Below, one piece after another: positions 27,100-35,808 of a stretch of 64,000 nt of DNA (positions are counted from its first letter, which is position 1; each line of letters starts with the position of its first letter). The position numbers and the translations under genes are program-made. Below the pieces are notes generated by a model. It saw only the letters and a program-made list of their open reading frames with translations. It ran no database searches and was not told the DNA's origin. The DNA comes from CBFFRJ01 sp963530515 (lineage in GTDB: Bacteria > Pseudomonadota > Gammaproteobacteria > Enterobacterales > Enterobacteriaceae), in NCBI GenBank assembly GCA_963530515.1, contig CAUSEC010000005.1, positions 62,001-126,000 on the forward strand, given 5' to 3'.

Positions 27100-27720
27100 T
27101 TAGATGGACAAATTATTGATTTTCATCTGCATCATTTCACTCAACGCAGGGGAAGCGTTATTTTTAACGCCACTTTCCCATGCGGTGCGCGCACCTTGTT
27201 TGTCGCCTTTGCTCAGCAACACTTCGCCACGCAGGTCGGCAACGATAGCCGCCCAGCCTTCGCCTTTAACGCTATCAAGCGTTTTCAGAGCAGCGTCTTG
27301 TTGCTTGAGCTGAACCTGAATACGGGCGAGGCGGATATTAATCATACCCTTAAGATTGTCATCAGTGGTCGCAGCAAGCCCTTGCTGCAACTGAGCTGAG
27401 GCTTTGTCCAGCTGATCCTGGTTGACAAACTGCTGTGCCAGTTCAAGTGAGGCCAGCGCACCGTACGTATTTTTGTTTTCCGCCGCAAATTTCTCTGCTG
27501 ACGCCAGGGTTTCAGGTTTGTCCGCCTTTAACGCAGAGATAGCATGCTCATACGCTGCAGAAGCGGTTTGCGCTGATTCAGTTTGATGGCCTGTCCAGTA
27601 ACGCCAGCCCACAAGTGCGCCAACACCTAAAATAACCCCAACGGCCAGTGCTTTGCCATTCTCGGCAAAGAAGCGCTTAATCGCGTCTACCTGGTCGTGT
27701 TCGTTCTCGTAAATTTCCAC
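27100..27720 (-). CDS. yfgM: YfgM, SecYEG-associated periplasmic chaperone subunit
   Basis: The 206-residue protein has a short cytoplasmic N-terminus, one membrane segment (about residues 24-43: ALAVGVILGVGALVGWRYW) and a periplasmic domain of TPR-like helical pairs. In E. coli YfgM joins PpiD at the Sec translocon and helps secreted proteins fold. Length and layout match. It lies between hisS (36 bp upstream) and bamB (10 bp downstream) on the same strand. Confidence 0.93.
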   Translation of the reverse strand: MEIYENEHDQVDAIKRFFAENGKALAVGVILGVGALVGWRYWTGHQTESAQTASAAYEHAISALKADKPETLASAEKFAAENKNTYGALASLELAQQFVNQDQLDKASAQLQQGLAATTDDNLKGMINIRLARIQVQLKQQDAALKTLDSVKGEGWAAIVADLRGEVLLSKGDKQGARTAWESGVKNNASPALSEMMQMKINNLSI

Positions 27721-27756
27721 GCAGTCCTTCTCCTTAACGATAATTCACCGGGGAGA

Positions 27757-29031
27757 TTAGCCCAGTAGTGTGCGCAAATGCGCCGCAACGCTGTCCTGCG
27801 CTACCGTATTTTGTTCACCGGAACGCAAATCCTTCACAACAACGTTGCCGTCGGCGATTTCAGACTCACCCAGCACCAGTGCGAGCTTAGCGCCCCACTT
27901 ATCGGCACGAGCAAACTGCTTTTTAAAATTACCGCCGCCGTGGTTCGTCATGAGCTTCACGCCAGGAAACGCATCGCGTACCTGTTCAGCCAGCTGCATT
28001 GCAGCAGACTGCGTATTCTCACCTGACGCTACCAGGTATATATCGACAACAGATTCGGCTTTAAATTCCGGATTAACTGCCTGAACTAATAAAACAAGTC
28101 GTTCAAGACCCATCGCAAAGCCAACCGCCGGGGTCGTACGACCACCTAGCTGCTCCACCAGACCATCGTAACGACCACCGGCGCATACGGTTCCCTGCGA
28201 GCCCAGACTGCTGGTGACCCACTCGAAAACAGTACGGTTATAGTAATCCAGACCGCGCACCAGACGCTGATTCACGGTGTAAGCAATACCCGCGGCATCC
28301 AGGAAAGCACAAAGACCAGCAAAGTGCGCTTTGGAATCTTCGTCCAGGTAATCACCCAGTGCAGGCGCATCGTTCAACAGCGCCTGAACGTCAGGATTTT
28401 TGGAATCCAGCACGCGCAGCGGGTTGCTATACATGCGACGCTTGCAGTCTTCGTCCAGCTTATCTTTAAACTGCTCAAGATACGCAACCAGTGCGTCACG
28501 GTATTTCGCACGCGCGTCCAGAGAGCCGATGGAGTTCAGCTCCAGGCTAACGTGGTCAAAGATGCCCAGCTCGCGCCACCAGCGAGCAGTCAGCATGATC
28601 AGTTCGGCATCGATGTCCGGCCCTTGCAGGCCAAAGACTTCCACACCCAGCTGGTTGAACTGGCGATAGCGCCCTTTCTGCGGACGCTCATGACGGAACA
28701 TCGGGCCGATGTACCACAGACGCTGTTCCTGATTGTACAGGAGACCATGTTCGATGCCGGCGCGTACGCAGCCCGCCGTGCCCTCAGGGCGCAAAGTCAG
28801 GCTGTCGCCATTGCGGTCCTCGAAGGTATACATCTCTTTTTCAACCACGTCGGTAACTTCACCGATTGCGCGTTTGAATAACGGGGTCTGCTCTACAATC
28901 GGCAAACGAATTTCGCTGTAACCGTAGCTGCCGAGCACGCTTTTTAAGCTGCTTTCAATGCGCTGCCAGATAACGGTATCGGCAGGCAGATAATCGTTCA
29001 TGCCGCGAATGGCTTGAATGTTTTTTGCCAC
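27757..29031 (-). CDS. hisS: HisS, histidyl-tRNA synthetase
   Basis: HisS charges tRNA-His. The 424-residue protein is a class II synthetase: motif 1 around EIRLPIVEQTPLFKRAIGE, motif 2 FRHERPQKGRYRQFNQ (near 112-128), histidine-specific motifs LVRGLDYYNRTVFEW (near 258) and GGRYDGLVEQLGG, motif 3 PAVGFAMGLERL (near 305), and a C-terminal anticodon-binding domain. Length matches E. coli. Confidence 0.98.
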   Translation of the reverse strand: MAKNIQAIRGMNDYLPADTVIWQRIESSLKSVLGSYGYSEIRLPIVEQTPLFKRAIGEVTDVVEKEMYTFEDRNGDSLTLRPEGTAGCVRAGIEHGLLYNQEQRLWYIGPMFRHERPQKGRYRQFNQLGVEVFGLQGPDIDAELIMLTARWWRELGIFDHVSLELNSIGSLDARAKYRDALVAYLEQFKDKLDEDCKRRMYSNPLRVLDSKNPDVQALLNDAPALGDYLDEDSKAHFAGLCAFLDAAGIAYTVNQRLVRGLDYYNRTVFEWVTSSLGSQGTVCAGGRYDGLVEQLGGRTTPAVGFAMGLERLVLLVQAVNPEFKAESVVDIYLVASGENTQSAAMQLAEQVRDAFPGVKLMTNHGGGNFKKQFARADKWGAKLALVLGESEIADGNVVVKDLRSGEQNTVAQDSVAAHLRTLLG

Positions 29032-29124
29032 GTTTATTCTCTTTATGAATACAAAAAATGAACCCCCAGGGCGCCAGGCCTTGCGGGCTCATGATACACG
29101 GGAAGCCAGCCGCTTCCCATCACG

Positions 29125-30243
29125 TTATTTTTCTACCAGATGGACATCAATGCGATTCGTTTCATCCAGCATGGAAGCCTTCGCTCGAATGCGCGCTTCA
29201 AGCTGGGTAATCATATCATCGTTATCCAGACGATCTTTGCGCACGCCGTCTTCGTAGAGACCGCTTTTCTTATTACCGCCGGTCACGCCAAGGGTGGAAA
29301 CCAGTGCTTCACCCGGTCCGTTAACCACGCAGCCGATAATAGAGACATCCATCGGTGTAATAATATCTTCCAGCCGTTGCTCAAGCGCATTGACCGTGCC
29401 GATCACATCGAATTCCTGGCGAGAACAGGTCGGGCAGGCAATAAAGTTGATGCCACGAGAACGAATACGTAGCGACTTCAGAATATCGAAGCCAACTTTG
29501 ATCTCTTCGACAGGATCCGCCGCCAGCGAAATACGCAGCGTGTCGCCGATCCCTTCAGACAGCAGCAGACCCAGGCCGATCGCTGACTTCACGGCACCTG
29601 CACGTGCGCCACCGGCTTCGGTGATCCCCAGATGCAGTGGCTGTTCGATCTGTTTTGCCAGCAGGCGGTAAGATTCCACGGCGAGGAAAACATCGGAGGC
29701 TTTTACGCTGACTTTGAATTGATCAAAGTTGAGACGATCCAGATGATCCACATGCCGCATCGCTGATTCCAGCAAGGCCTGCGGCGTAGGTTCGCCGTAT
29801 TTTTCCTGCAGATCTTTTTCCAGAGAACCGGCGTTAACACCGATGCGGATAGGAATATTTTTATCGCGCGCGCAATCCACAACTGAGCGAATACGCTCTT
29901 CGTTGCCGATATTACCCGGGTTAATACGCAGGCAGTCAACGCCGTATTCCGCAACCTTAAGCGCAATACGGTAGTCGAAGTGAATGTCCGCCACTAACGG
30001 CACACTCACCTGCTGCTTGATAAGTTTGAACGCTTCAGCCGCATCCATGGTGGGAACGGAAACACGCACAATGTCCGCACCCACGCGCTCAAGGGCTTTA
30101 ATCTGGTTAACCGTTGCTTCCACATCCGTAGTACGGGTGTTTGTCATCGATTGAACGGCAATGGGGGCACCATCACCAACCGGCACGTTACCAACGTAAA
30201 TCCGTTTCGATTTCCGACGTTGAATCGGAGCCTGGTTATGCAT
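29125..30243 (-). CDS. ispG: IspG, HMBPP synthase (MEP pathway)
   Basis: IspG reduces MEcPP to HMBPP in isoprenoid synthesis using a 4Fe-4S cluster. The 372-residue protein has an N-terminal TIM barrel (with IAVQSMTNTRTTDVEATVNQ and LRINPGNIG) and a C-terminal cluster domain whose ligands are the CPTC pair (ACPTCSRQEFDV near 268-280), a further Cys in SIIGCVVNGPGEA near 305 and the conserved Glu of GEAL. The gap to hisS is 93 bp; rodZ lies 26 bp upstream. Confidence 0.98.
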   Translation of the reverse strand: MHNQAPIQRRKSKRIYVGNVPVGDGAPIAVQSMTNTRTTDVEATVNQIKALERVGADIVRVSVPTMDAAEAFKLIKQQVSVPLVADIHFDYRIALKVAEYGVDCLRINPGNIGNEERIRSVVDCARDKNIPIRIGVNAGSLEKDLQEKYGEPTPQALLESAMRHVDHLDRLNFDQFKVSVKASDVFLAVESYRLLAKQIEQPLHLGITEAGGARAGAVKSAIGLGLLLSEGIGDTLRISLAADPVEEIKVGFDILKSLRIRSRGINFIACPTCSRQEFDVIGTVNALEQRLEDIITPMDVSIIGCVVNGPGEALVSTLGVTGGNKKSGLYEDGVRKDRLDNDDMITQLEARIRAKASMLDETNRIDVHLVEK

Positions 30244-30269
30244 GAAAAATCTCCCGCGTTGCCCGTCTG

Positions 30270-31247
30270 TTACTGTGCTGCTGATTGTTCGGCATTGAGG
30301 GTCAGGCGTGCAACCTGGTTAGTTCTGATAAAACGGCTCAGATCGACAGGTTTTCCCTGATATTGAATCTGAACGGCCGCTGGTGCGCCAATTTTGAGTT
30401 TATAAGGCGCCTGGCCCGTTAAGTTCAAGGAGCCATCTTTACGCTGTACGCCGCTGAACAGTTTCTTACCGGTTGAGTCGGTGACTTCCAGCCAACAGTC
30501 GGCGGTAAAGTTCATGACCAGCGCATTCGCATCAGCCGGTGCTGCCGTTACGCCCGCCTGGTTGGTTGGCAGTGCGGTTCCGTTGGTCGTGGCTGAAGCG
30601 GACGGTGCCGGGTCAACCTGCGCCTGCGAAGGGGGAACCACCGGATTGGCGTTAGCCGTCACCGCAGGAGATGAAGTGGAAGGTGCTGGTGTTTCAATTG
30701 GGGTAGAGGCGCTGTCCTGAACATCCGCAGGGGCGGTAGCGGTTTCGTTGTTCAGAGGAACGTTTTGGCCTTCACCACTGGCATTCAGCTCTGCAGAAGA
30801 CTGATCGGCCATGGTGGTGATTTCTTCCTGCTGCGCTTTGTGGTTCTGCCACCACCATGCGCCCGTCAGGCCAATCACTACAAACAGCACCAGCCAGGTA
30901 AAACTCATTAACCAGCCATCACGTTTTTTGCGACGCTTGCCCAATGCATACGTCTGCATCGGAGCCACTTTGGCGGTGCGGACAGGAGCCTGCTTCTCAA
31001 TCATTGGCAGCAGCTCTTCTTCCGGAATATGCACCAGACGGGCATAAGATCGGATGTAACCACGCAGGAAAGTTGAAGCCAGATCGGCGGGAGCCTTATC
31101 GTCTTCAATATCGCGGACCGTGGAGACCTTCAGGCACAGGCGTTCGGCAACGACCTGCTGGCTGAGACCAAGTTGTTCACGGGCGTTGCGCAGACGAACG
31201 CCTGTGGTTTGTGCTTCATGTTGTTCGTTAGTGGCTTCAGTATTCAT
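30270..31247 (-). CDS. rodZ: RodZ, cell-shape protein linking MreB to the envelope
   Basis: RodZ anchors MreB filaments and keeps rod shape. The 325-residue protein has a cytoplasmic helix-turn-helix domain (about 15-95, with LRNAREQLGLSQQVVAERL), a basic juxtamembrane stretch (GKRRKKRDGW), one membrane segment (about 112-133), a long Ala/Pro/Thr/Ser-rich periplasmic linker (about 135-240) and a C-terminal beta domain (about 245-325). E. coli RodZ is 337 residues; the difference falls in the linker. First gene of the rodZ-ispG-hisS-yfgM-bamB-der series. Confidence 0.95.
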   Translation of the reverse strand: MNTEATNEQHEAQTTGVRLRNAREQLGLSQQVVAERLCLKVSTVRDIEDDKAPADLASTFLRGYIRSYARLVHIPEEELLPMIEKQAPVRTAKVAPMQTYALGKRRKKRDGWLMSFTWLVLFVVIGLTGAWWWQNHKAQQEEITTMADQSSAELNASGEGQNVPLNNETATAPADVQDSASTPIETPAPSTSSPAVTANANPVVPPSQAQVDPAPSASATTNGTALPTNQAGVTAAPADANALVMNFTADCWLEVTDSTGKKLFSGVQRKDGSLNLTGQAPYKLKIGAPAAVQIQYQGKPVDLSRFIRTNQVARLTLNAEQSAAQ

Positions 31248-31499
31248 TCGCTACAACTGCTGGTACGTGTTTTAAGGTTCATGCGCGTGTTCGGCCATTG
31301 CCTGGCGCGCCGCGAAAAATCTGGGTCAAATAAACTTAGACCGACAGTATAAGACTGTCAGGCCAGTCATGACAGAACAGCTTTCAGCCCATTTGCTAAG
31401 CCGTTGTTCCATCATTACATACTGCCTTAAAGTCGGAAGAAACGCACCGAAATTATTGACTACAGGGGCCGTTGCTGGCGATTTATTCAGAATAATTAT
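31248..31499. other. rlmN-rodZ intergenic region
   Basis: This 290-bp gap (with the hairpin at its left end) shows no convincing gene. The small open frames in it lack ribosome sites and resemble nothing I recognise. The right part should hold the rodZ promoter, but I cannot place it firmly. Confidence 0.5.
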
Positions 31500-31529
31500 G
31501 CGTCGCAGCAAACTTATTTGCCGCGACGC
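31500..31529 (-). terminator. Hairpin downstream of rlmN
   Basis: GCGTCGCAGCAAA (31500-31512) pairs with TTTGCCGCGACGC (31517-31529) with one mismatch, eight bases after the rlmN stop. The stem is strong but no clear U-tract follows, so it may be a processing or stabilising structure. Confidence 0.6.
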
Positions 31530-31537
31530 CAGAACAC

Positions 31538-32704
31538 TTAGATTGCTTTAACCGCAATCGACTCGCCCTGCATACGTTTACGGATAGTACGCTTCGTACG
31601 ATCAATAACGTCACCCGCTAACTGACCGCAGGCTGCATCAATATCGTCACCACGGGTTTTACGCACAATAGTGGTAAAACCATACTCCATCAGCACCTTG
31701 GAGAAACGGTCAATGCGGCTGTTGGAGCTGCGGCCATAAGGCGCACCCGGGAAGGGGTTCCATGGGATCAGGTTGATCTTGCATGGCGTTTCCTTCAGCA
31801 ACTCAGCGAGCTGATGTGCATGCTCAGTACCATCATTGATGTGATCGAGCATGACGTACTCAATGGTCACACGACCCTGGTTCGCATTGGATTTTTCCAG
31901 GTAACGGCGCACCGAATCCAGGAACATCGCAATATTGTACTTTTTGTTCACCGGGACGATTTCATCACGGATCTCATCGTTCGGTGCATGCAGGGAAATC
32001 GCCAGGGCCACATCAATCATGTCGCCGAGTTTATCCAGCGCAGGCACAACACCGGACGTCGAAAGTGTTACACGACGTTTAGACAGGCCAAAACCAAAGT
32101 CATCCAGCATGATTTCCATCGCCGGAACCACGTTGGTCAGGTTGAGCAGGGGCTCACCCATGCCCATCATCACCACGTTGGTGATAGGACGCTGGCCGGT
32201 CACTTTTGCCGCGCCGATAATTTTAGCCGCGCGCCAGACCTGGCCGATAATTTCCGACACTTTCAGGTTACGGTTGAAGCCCTGCTGAGCGGTTGAGCAG
32301 AATTTACATTCCAGCGCACAACCCACCTGGGAGGAGACGCACAGGGTGGCGCGATCGTCTTCAGGGATATACACGGTTTCAACGCGCTGATCGCCCACGG
32401 CAATTGCCCATTTGATGGTGCCATCAGAAGAGCGTTGTTCTTCAACCACTTCCGGTGCACGGATCTCAGCGACTTCTTTGAGCTTATTACGCAGGACTTT
32501 GTTGATGTCAGTCATGTCATCAAAGTTATCGCTGCAATAATGGTACATCCACTTCATCACCTGATCGGCGCGGAAGGGCTTCTCGCCTAAGTGTTTGAAA
32601 AACTCGCGCAGCTGCTGACGGTTCAGGTCCAGCAAGTTGATTTTTGCATCTTTGTTGGGAATCGTCAGTGCGACGTTCTCAGGCGTGACAATCTGTTCAG
32701 ACAT
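31538..32704 (-). CDS. rlmN: RlmN, 23S rRNA A2503 / tRNA A37 C2-methyltransferase
   Basis: RlmN is a radical SAM enzyme that methylates C2 of A2503 in 23S rRNA and A37 of some tRNAs. The 388-residue protein has the cluster motif CALECKFC (near 125-132), the SAM-site segments VVMMGMGEPLLNL and VTLSTSGVVP, and the C-terminal catalytic cysteine in RGDDIDAACGQLAGD. E. coli RlmN has 384 residues; the extra four are in the N-terminal stretch after MSEQIVTPENV. Confidence 0.97.
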   Translation of the reverse strand: MSEQIVTPENVALTIPNKDAKINLLDLNRQQLREFFKHLGEKPFRADQVMKWMYHYCSDNFDDMTDINKVLRNKLKEVAEIRAPEVVEEQRSSDGTIKWAIAVGDQRVETVYIPEDDRATLCVSSQVGCALECKFCSTAQQGFNRNLKVSEIIGQVWRAAKIIGAAKVTGQRPITNVVMMGMGEPLLNLTNVVPAMEIMLDDFGFGLSKRRVTLSTSGVVPALDKLGDMIDVALAISLHAPNDEIRDEIVPVNKKYNIAMFLDSVRRYLEKSNANQGRVTIEYVMLDHINDGTEHAHQLAELLKETPCKINLIPWNPFPGAPYGRSSNSRIDRFSKVLMEYGFTTIVRKTRGDDIDAACGQLAGDVIDRTKRTIRKRMQGESIAVKAI

Positions 32705-32764
32705 AGTTTTATTCCGGCCTCGTTGTTACACGTTATGGCCCCTGGAGGGTGATTGAAAAAAAGA

Positions 32765-32880
32765 AGCGCCCCGGGAAAGCGTCTGCTTCTCTCGGGGCGC
32801 TGCATTGTACAAATTCTGGTGTACAGATGCCACGGTTGCACGTGGCATTGACGAAATAAAGTGTAAATGTCCTTACACTT
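32765..32880 (-). terminator. Three stem-loops downstream of ndk
   Basis: The 187-bp ndk-rlmN gap contains AAGTGTAA/TTACACTT (32859-32880, followed on the minus strand by a T-rich run), TGCCACG/CGTGGCA (32828-32847) and AGCGCCCCG/CGGGGCGCT (32765-32801, followed by a U-tract on the minus strand). The last is the best ndk terminator; the first, 11 bp from the stop, may be another. Confidence 0.75.
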
Positions 32881-32891
32881 TATTCAGCAAA

Positions 32892-33323
32892 TTAGCGAGT
32901 GCGTGGGCACACTTCGCCTTCTGCGAAGAAGAAAGCGATTTCGCGCGCGGCAGATTCTACGGAGTCAGAACCGTGGGTGCCGTTCTCGGTGAAGCTGTCT
33001 GCGTAGTCAGCACGCAGGGTGCCAGCCAGCGCGTTCGCCGGGTTGGTTGCACCCAGCAGGTCACGGTGACGCTGAACGGCGTTTTCGCCTTCCAGTACGG
33101 AAACCACGATTGGGCCTGAGGTCATGAACTCAACCAGACCGTCGAAGAATGGGCGGCCTTCGTGTTCTGCATAAAAACCGCGCGCCTGTTCAACGCTCAG
33201 GTGCAGCATTTTGGTGCCAACAATTTTAAAACCAGCGGATTCAAAGCGCGCAAAGATGCTACCGATAACGTTTTTTGCGACCGCGTTCGGCTTGATAATG
33301 GAGAAAGTACGTTCAATAGCCAT
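32892..33323 (-). CDS. ndk: Ndk, nucleoside diphosphate kinase
   Basis: Ndk balances nucleoside triphosphate pools by phosphotransfer through a histidine intermediate. The 143-residue protein has the start MAIERTFSIIKPNAVAKN, the ATP-site region GATNPANALAGTLRADYA and the phosphorylated histidine in NGTHGSDS (His117). Length matches E. coli. Monocistronic, with several hairpins after it. Confidence 0.98.
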   Translation of the reverse strand: MAIERTFSIIKPNAVAKNVIGSIFARFESAGFKIVGTKMLHLSVEQARGFYAEHEGRPFFDGLVEFMTSGPIVVSVLEGENAVQRHRDLLGATNPANALAGTLRADYADSFTENGTHGSDSVESAAREIAFFFAEGEVCPRTR

Positions 33324-33482
33324 GTTAACCCCTGTAAGTTGTTCTGTTGTCGTACATACATACGTATGACCTGGCGCGGATTATAATGAGCAACGCGTGT
33401 GTTGCCTATGGATGCAGGTAACATTTTTTTAAAATAAGACGAGTTTTAGCAACAACATTCGCTAACTCTTTTAATCAGCACA

Positions 33483-35807
33483 TTATTGCACCGCAAACTG
33501 CACCGCCTGCACCTGCCCGACGTCATCCATTACCAATAACTGATACTCACCGGATTTATCAAGTTTAAGACTTAATAACGGAGAGTGGCTGTTCAGCGGC
33601 TCACCATTTAAGAACCACCAGCGCCCGCCTTGCCCACCGGAGGCCAGTACCGGCAGCGTCGCCACGGGCTCACCGGGCACGCGTTTAATCACACTGCCTT
33701 CCCGAATACCCGACAGCACCAGCGGCGGCGGCGCATTCTCATCCTGAGGTGGGCAGACCGCCGAACGCGCAGGCAAGCGAACGGCACGTTTCTCCGCATC
33801 GGGTAACCAGGGCTCAAGCGGCAGCGGCCAGACAATCATCGTACGCTGCCGAGCATCCGGGCAGTCAGCCGCCACCCGCTGGCCTTGTGCATTTAGCCAT
33901 ACGGAAAAACGAATGCCCTTCACCCCCTCCTGTTCGGGCATCAGCAGCGTCGGAGGCTGGCTTTCATCAAGCAGCCAGGTGGACAAGCGGCGGCGGCAGT
34001 TACTGTCTCCGGCTGGCAGGCTCTGCCCGCCCGGCCAGCAAATCACCCCGCTGCTGACCGATTCCGGCCGCGGATCTTCCGGCATTTTCGCCTGCTCCAG
34101 CGCCGAGCGTGGCTGGAGCAGGTTGTTGACCTGGTTCAGTACCGGCACCGCGCTGGCAAAACCAAACTGCCCGGCGACAGGCGTCCCGTCGGGTCTGCCC
34201 GTCCAGACGCCAATCAGATACCGCCCGTTAATGCCGATGGCCCAGGCATCACGGTAGCCATAGCTGGTGCCGGTTTTCCACGCCAGCGGCACCACCCGGG
34301 GTAAGGCGCTGTCCGGCAAAGGCTGCGCTTCATTGGCCAGAATACGCCGGATAATCCAGGCCGCCCCCGGCGACATCAACGGGCGTTCAATCAGCGGATC
34401 GTCCGGTTGCAAACGTAGTTGCCCGGCCCTGCCCTGACGGGCAAACGCACTGTAGGCCGCCGTGATATTTGCAAGCCTGGCTCCCGCGCCACCGAGAATC
34501 AGCGACAGGTTGGGCTCCGCCCCCTGGGGCAACGTCAGCGGCAATCCGGCATTACGTAACATGCCCGCGAATTTTTTCGGCCCGTAGGCCTCAAGCACCT
34601 GCACGGCGGGCAAATTGAGTGAGCGCACCAGCGCTTCGCTCATACTCACCGGGCCATGAAATCCGCTGTCGAAATTGCCTGGCCGGTAATCGCCGGTGCG
34701 GCGTGGCACATCCTGCAACAGCGAGGCGGGATGAATCAGCCCCTCATCCATTGCCAGCCCGTAGATAAAGGGCTTGAGGACCGAGCCTGGCGAACGAATC
34801 GCGGTCACCATATCCACATGACCAAACCGCGTGTCGTCCGAGATATCCGCAGACCCGACCCAGCCCCGCACTTTCATGTCCGTGTGGTCGGCAACGAGAA
34901 TCGCGAGCGAACTGCGCTGGGGCAGCCGTGATTTAAGGTTGAGCGCCAGTTCTTCAAGCTGGCGTTGCAGGCTGGCATCAAGCGTAGTGGTTATCTTCAG
35001 CGCTGTACTTTGCCCCACCATCATGCGGGAAAAGAGCGGTGCCAGCTGCGGCATCTGGCGCGGTGCCAGCCATACCGGTTCCTCACGGGATTCCGCCACC
35101 TGCGTTGCACTCCAGACGCCCTGGCTCACCATCCGATCAAGCACTTTATCGCGGGCCGCCTGCGCGCGCTCGGACCAGCGATCAGGCCGCAAACGGCTGG
35201 GCGCCTGCGGGAGCACCGCCAGCAGCGCCGCTTCGGCATAACTCATGTGTGCAGGCGATTTGCCAAGATAAGCCCAGCTCGCGGCCCCCACGCCCTGTAA
35301 CGTGCCGCCAAAGGGCGCGCGATTCAGGTAGAGCGTCAGGATGTCACGCTTGGAGAGGTGCCACTCAAGCTGCAACGCACGCCAGAGCTGGCGAATTTTG
35401 CCGCCAAAGGTGCGCGGATGGGGGTCGAGCAGGCGCGCCACCTGCATGGTTAACGTGCTGCCGCCAGAGATAACCCGTCCGGCCCGCAAATCCTGCCAGG
35501 CCGCGCGGGCCACCGAAAAAGGATTCACGCCAGGATGTTTCCAGAACCAGCGGTCTTCGTACTGAATGAGGGCTTCAAGATAGCGCGGTGAAACCTCCTC
35601 AATGGTGACCGGATAACGCCAGATCCCTTCCGCATCCGCGAAACGCCACAGCGGCGTGCCGTCTTCAGACACCACCACCCGCGCCGGATTGACCTCGTTA
35701 AGAGGCAACGGCCAGATTTTGTCGGCGAAGAACACACACACCAGCAAGAAAAGAGGCGCTCCCGCCAGCCAAAGCCAGCGGGAGCGCAGGAGACGCCTGT
35801 TTTTCAT
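33483..35807 (-). CDS. pbpC: PbpC, penicillin-binding protein 1C
   Basis: The 774-residue protein is a bifunctional class A penicillin-binding protein. It has an N-terminal membrane anchor (about 9-28), a GT51 glycosyltransferase domain (about 65-240; EDRWFWKHPGVNP, GGSTLTMQVARLL and RAPFGGTLQGVGAAS motifs), a transpeptidase domain (about 300-560; active-site SVLK in RSPGSVLKPF, SLN, and KTG in WKTGTSYGYRDAW), and a C-terminal BiPBP domain (about 680-774). It starts one base after the stop of the alpha-2-macroglobulin gene yfhM. In this family the two are thought to act together in envelope defence and repair, but here yfhM is broken while pbpC is intact. Confidence 0.95.
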   Translation of the reverse strand: MKNRRLLRSRWLWLAGAPLFLLVCVFFADKIWPLPLNEVNPARVVVSEDGTPLWRFADAEGIWRYPVTIEEVSPRYLEALIQYEDRWFWKHPGVNPFSVARAAWQDLRAGRVISGGSTLTMQVARLLDPHPRTFGGKIRQLWRALQLEWHLSKRDILTLYLNRAPFGGTLQGVGAASWAYLGKSPAHMSYAEAALLAVLPQAPSRLRPDRWSERAQAARDKVLDRMVSQGVWSATQVAESREEPVWLAPRQMPQLAPLFSRMMVGQSTALKITTTLDASLQRQLEELALNLKSRLPQRSSLAILVADHTDMKVRGWVGSADISDDTRFGHVDMVTAIRSPGSVLKPFIYGLAMDEGLIHPASLLQDVPRRTGDYRPGNFDSGFHGPVSMSEALVRSLNLPAVQVLEAYGPKKFAGMLRNAGLPLTLPQGAEPNLSLILGGAGARLANITAAYSAFARQGRAGQLRLQPDDPLIERPLMSPGAAWIIRRILANEAQPLPDSALPRVVPLAWKTGTSYGYRDAWAIGINGRYLIGVWTGRPDGTPVAGQFGFASAVPVLNQVNNLLQPRSALEQAKMPEDPRPESVSSGVICWPGGQSLPAGDSNCRRRLSTWLLDESQPPTLLMPEQEGVKGIRFSVWLNAQGQRVAADCPDARQRTMIVWPLPLEPWLPDAEKRAVRLPARSAVCPPQDENAPPPLVLSGIREGSVIKRVPGEPVATLPVLASGGQGGRWWFLNGEPLNSHSPLLSLKLDKSGEYQLLVMDDVGQVQAVQFAVQ

Positions 35808-35808
35808 C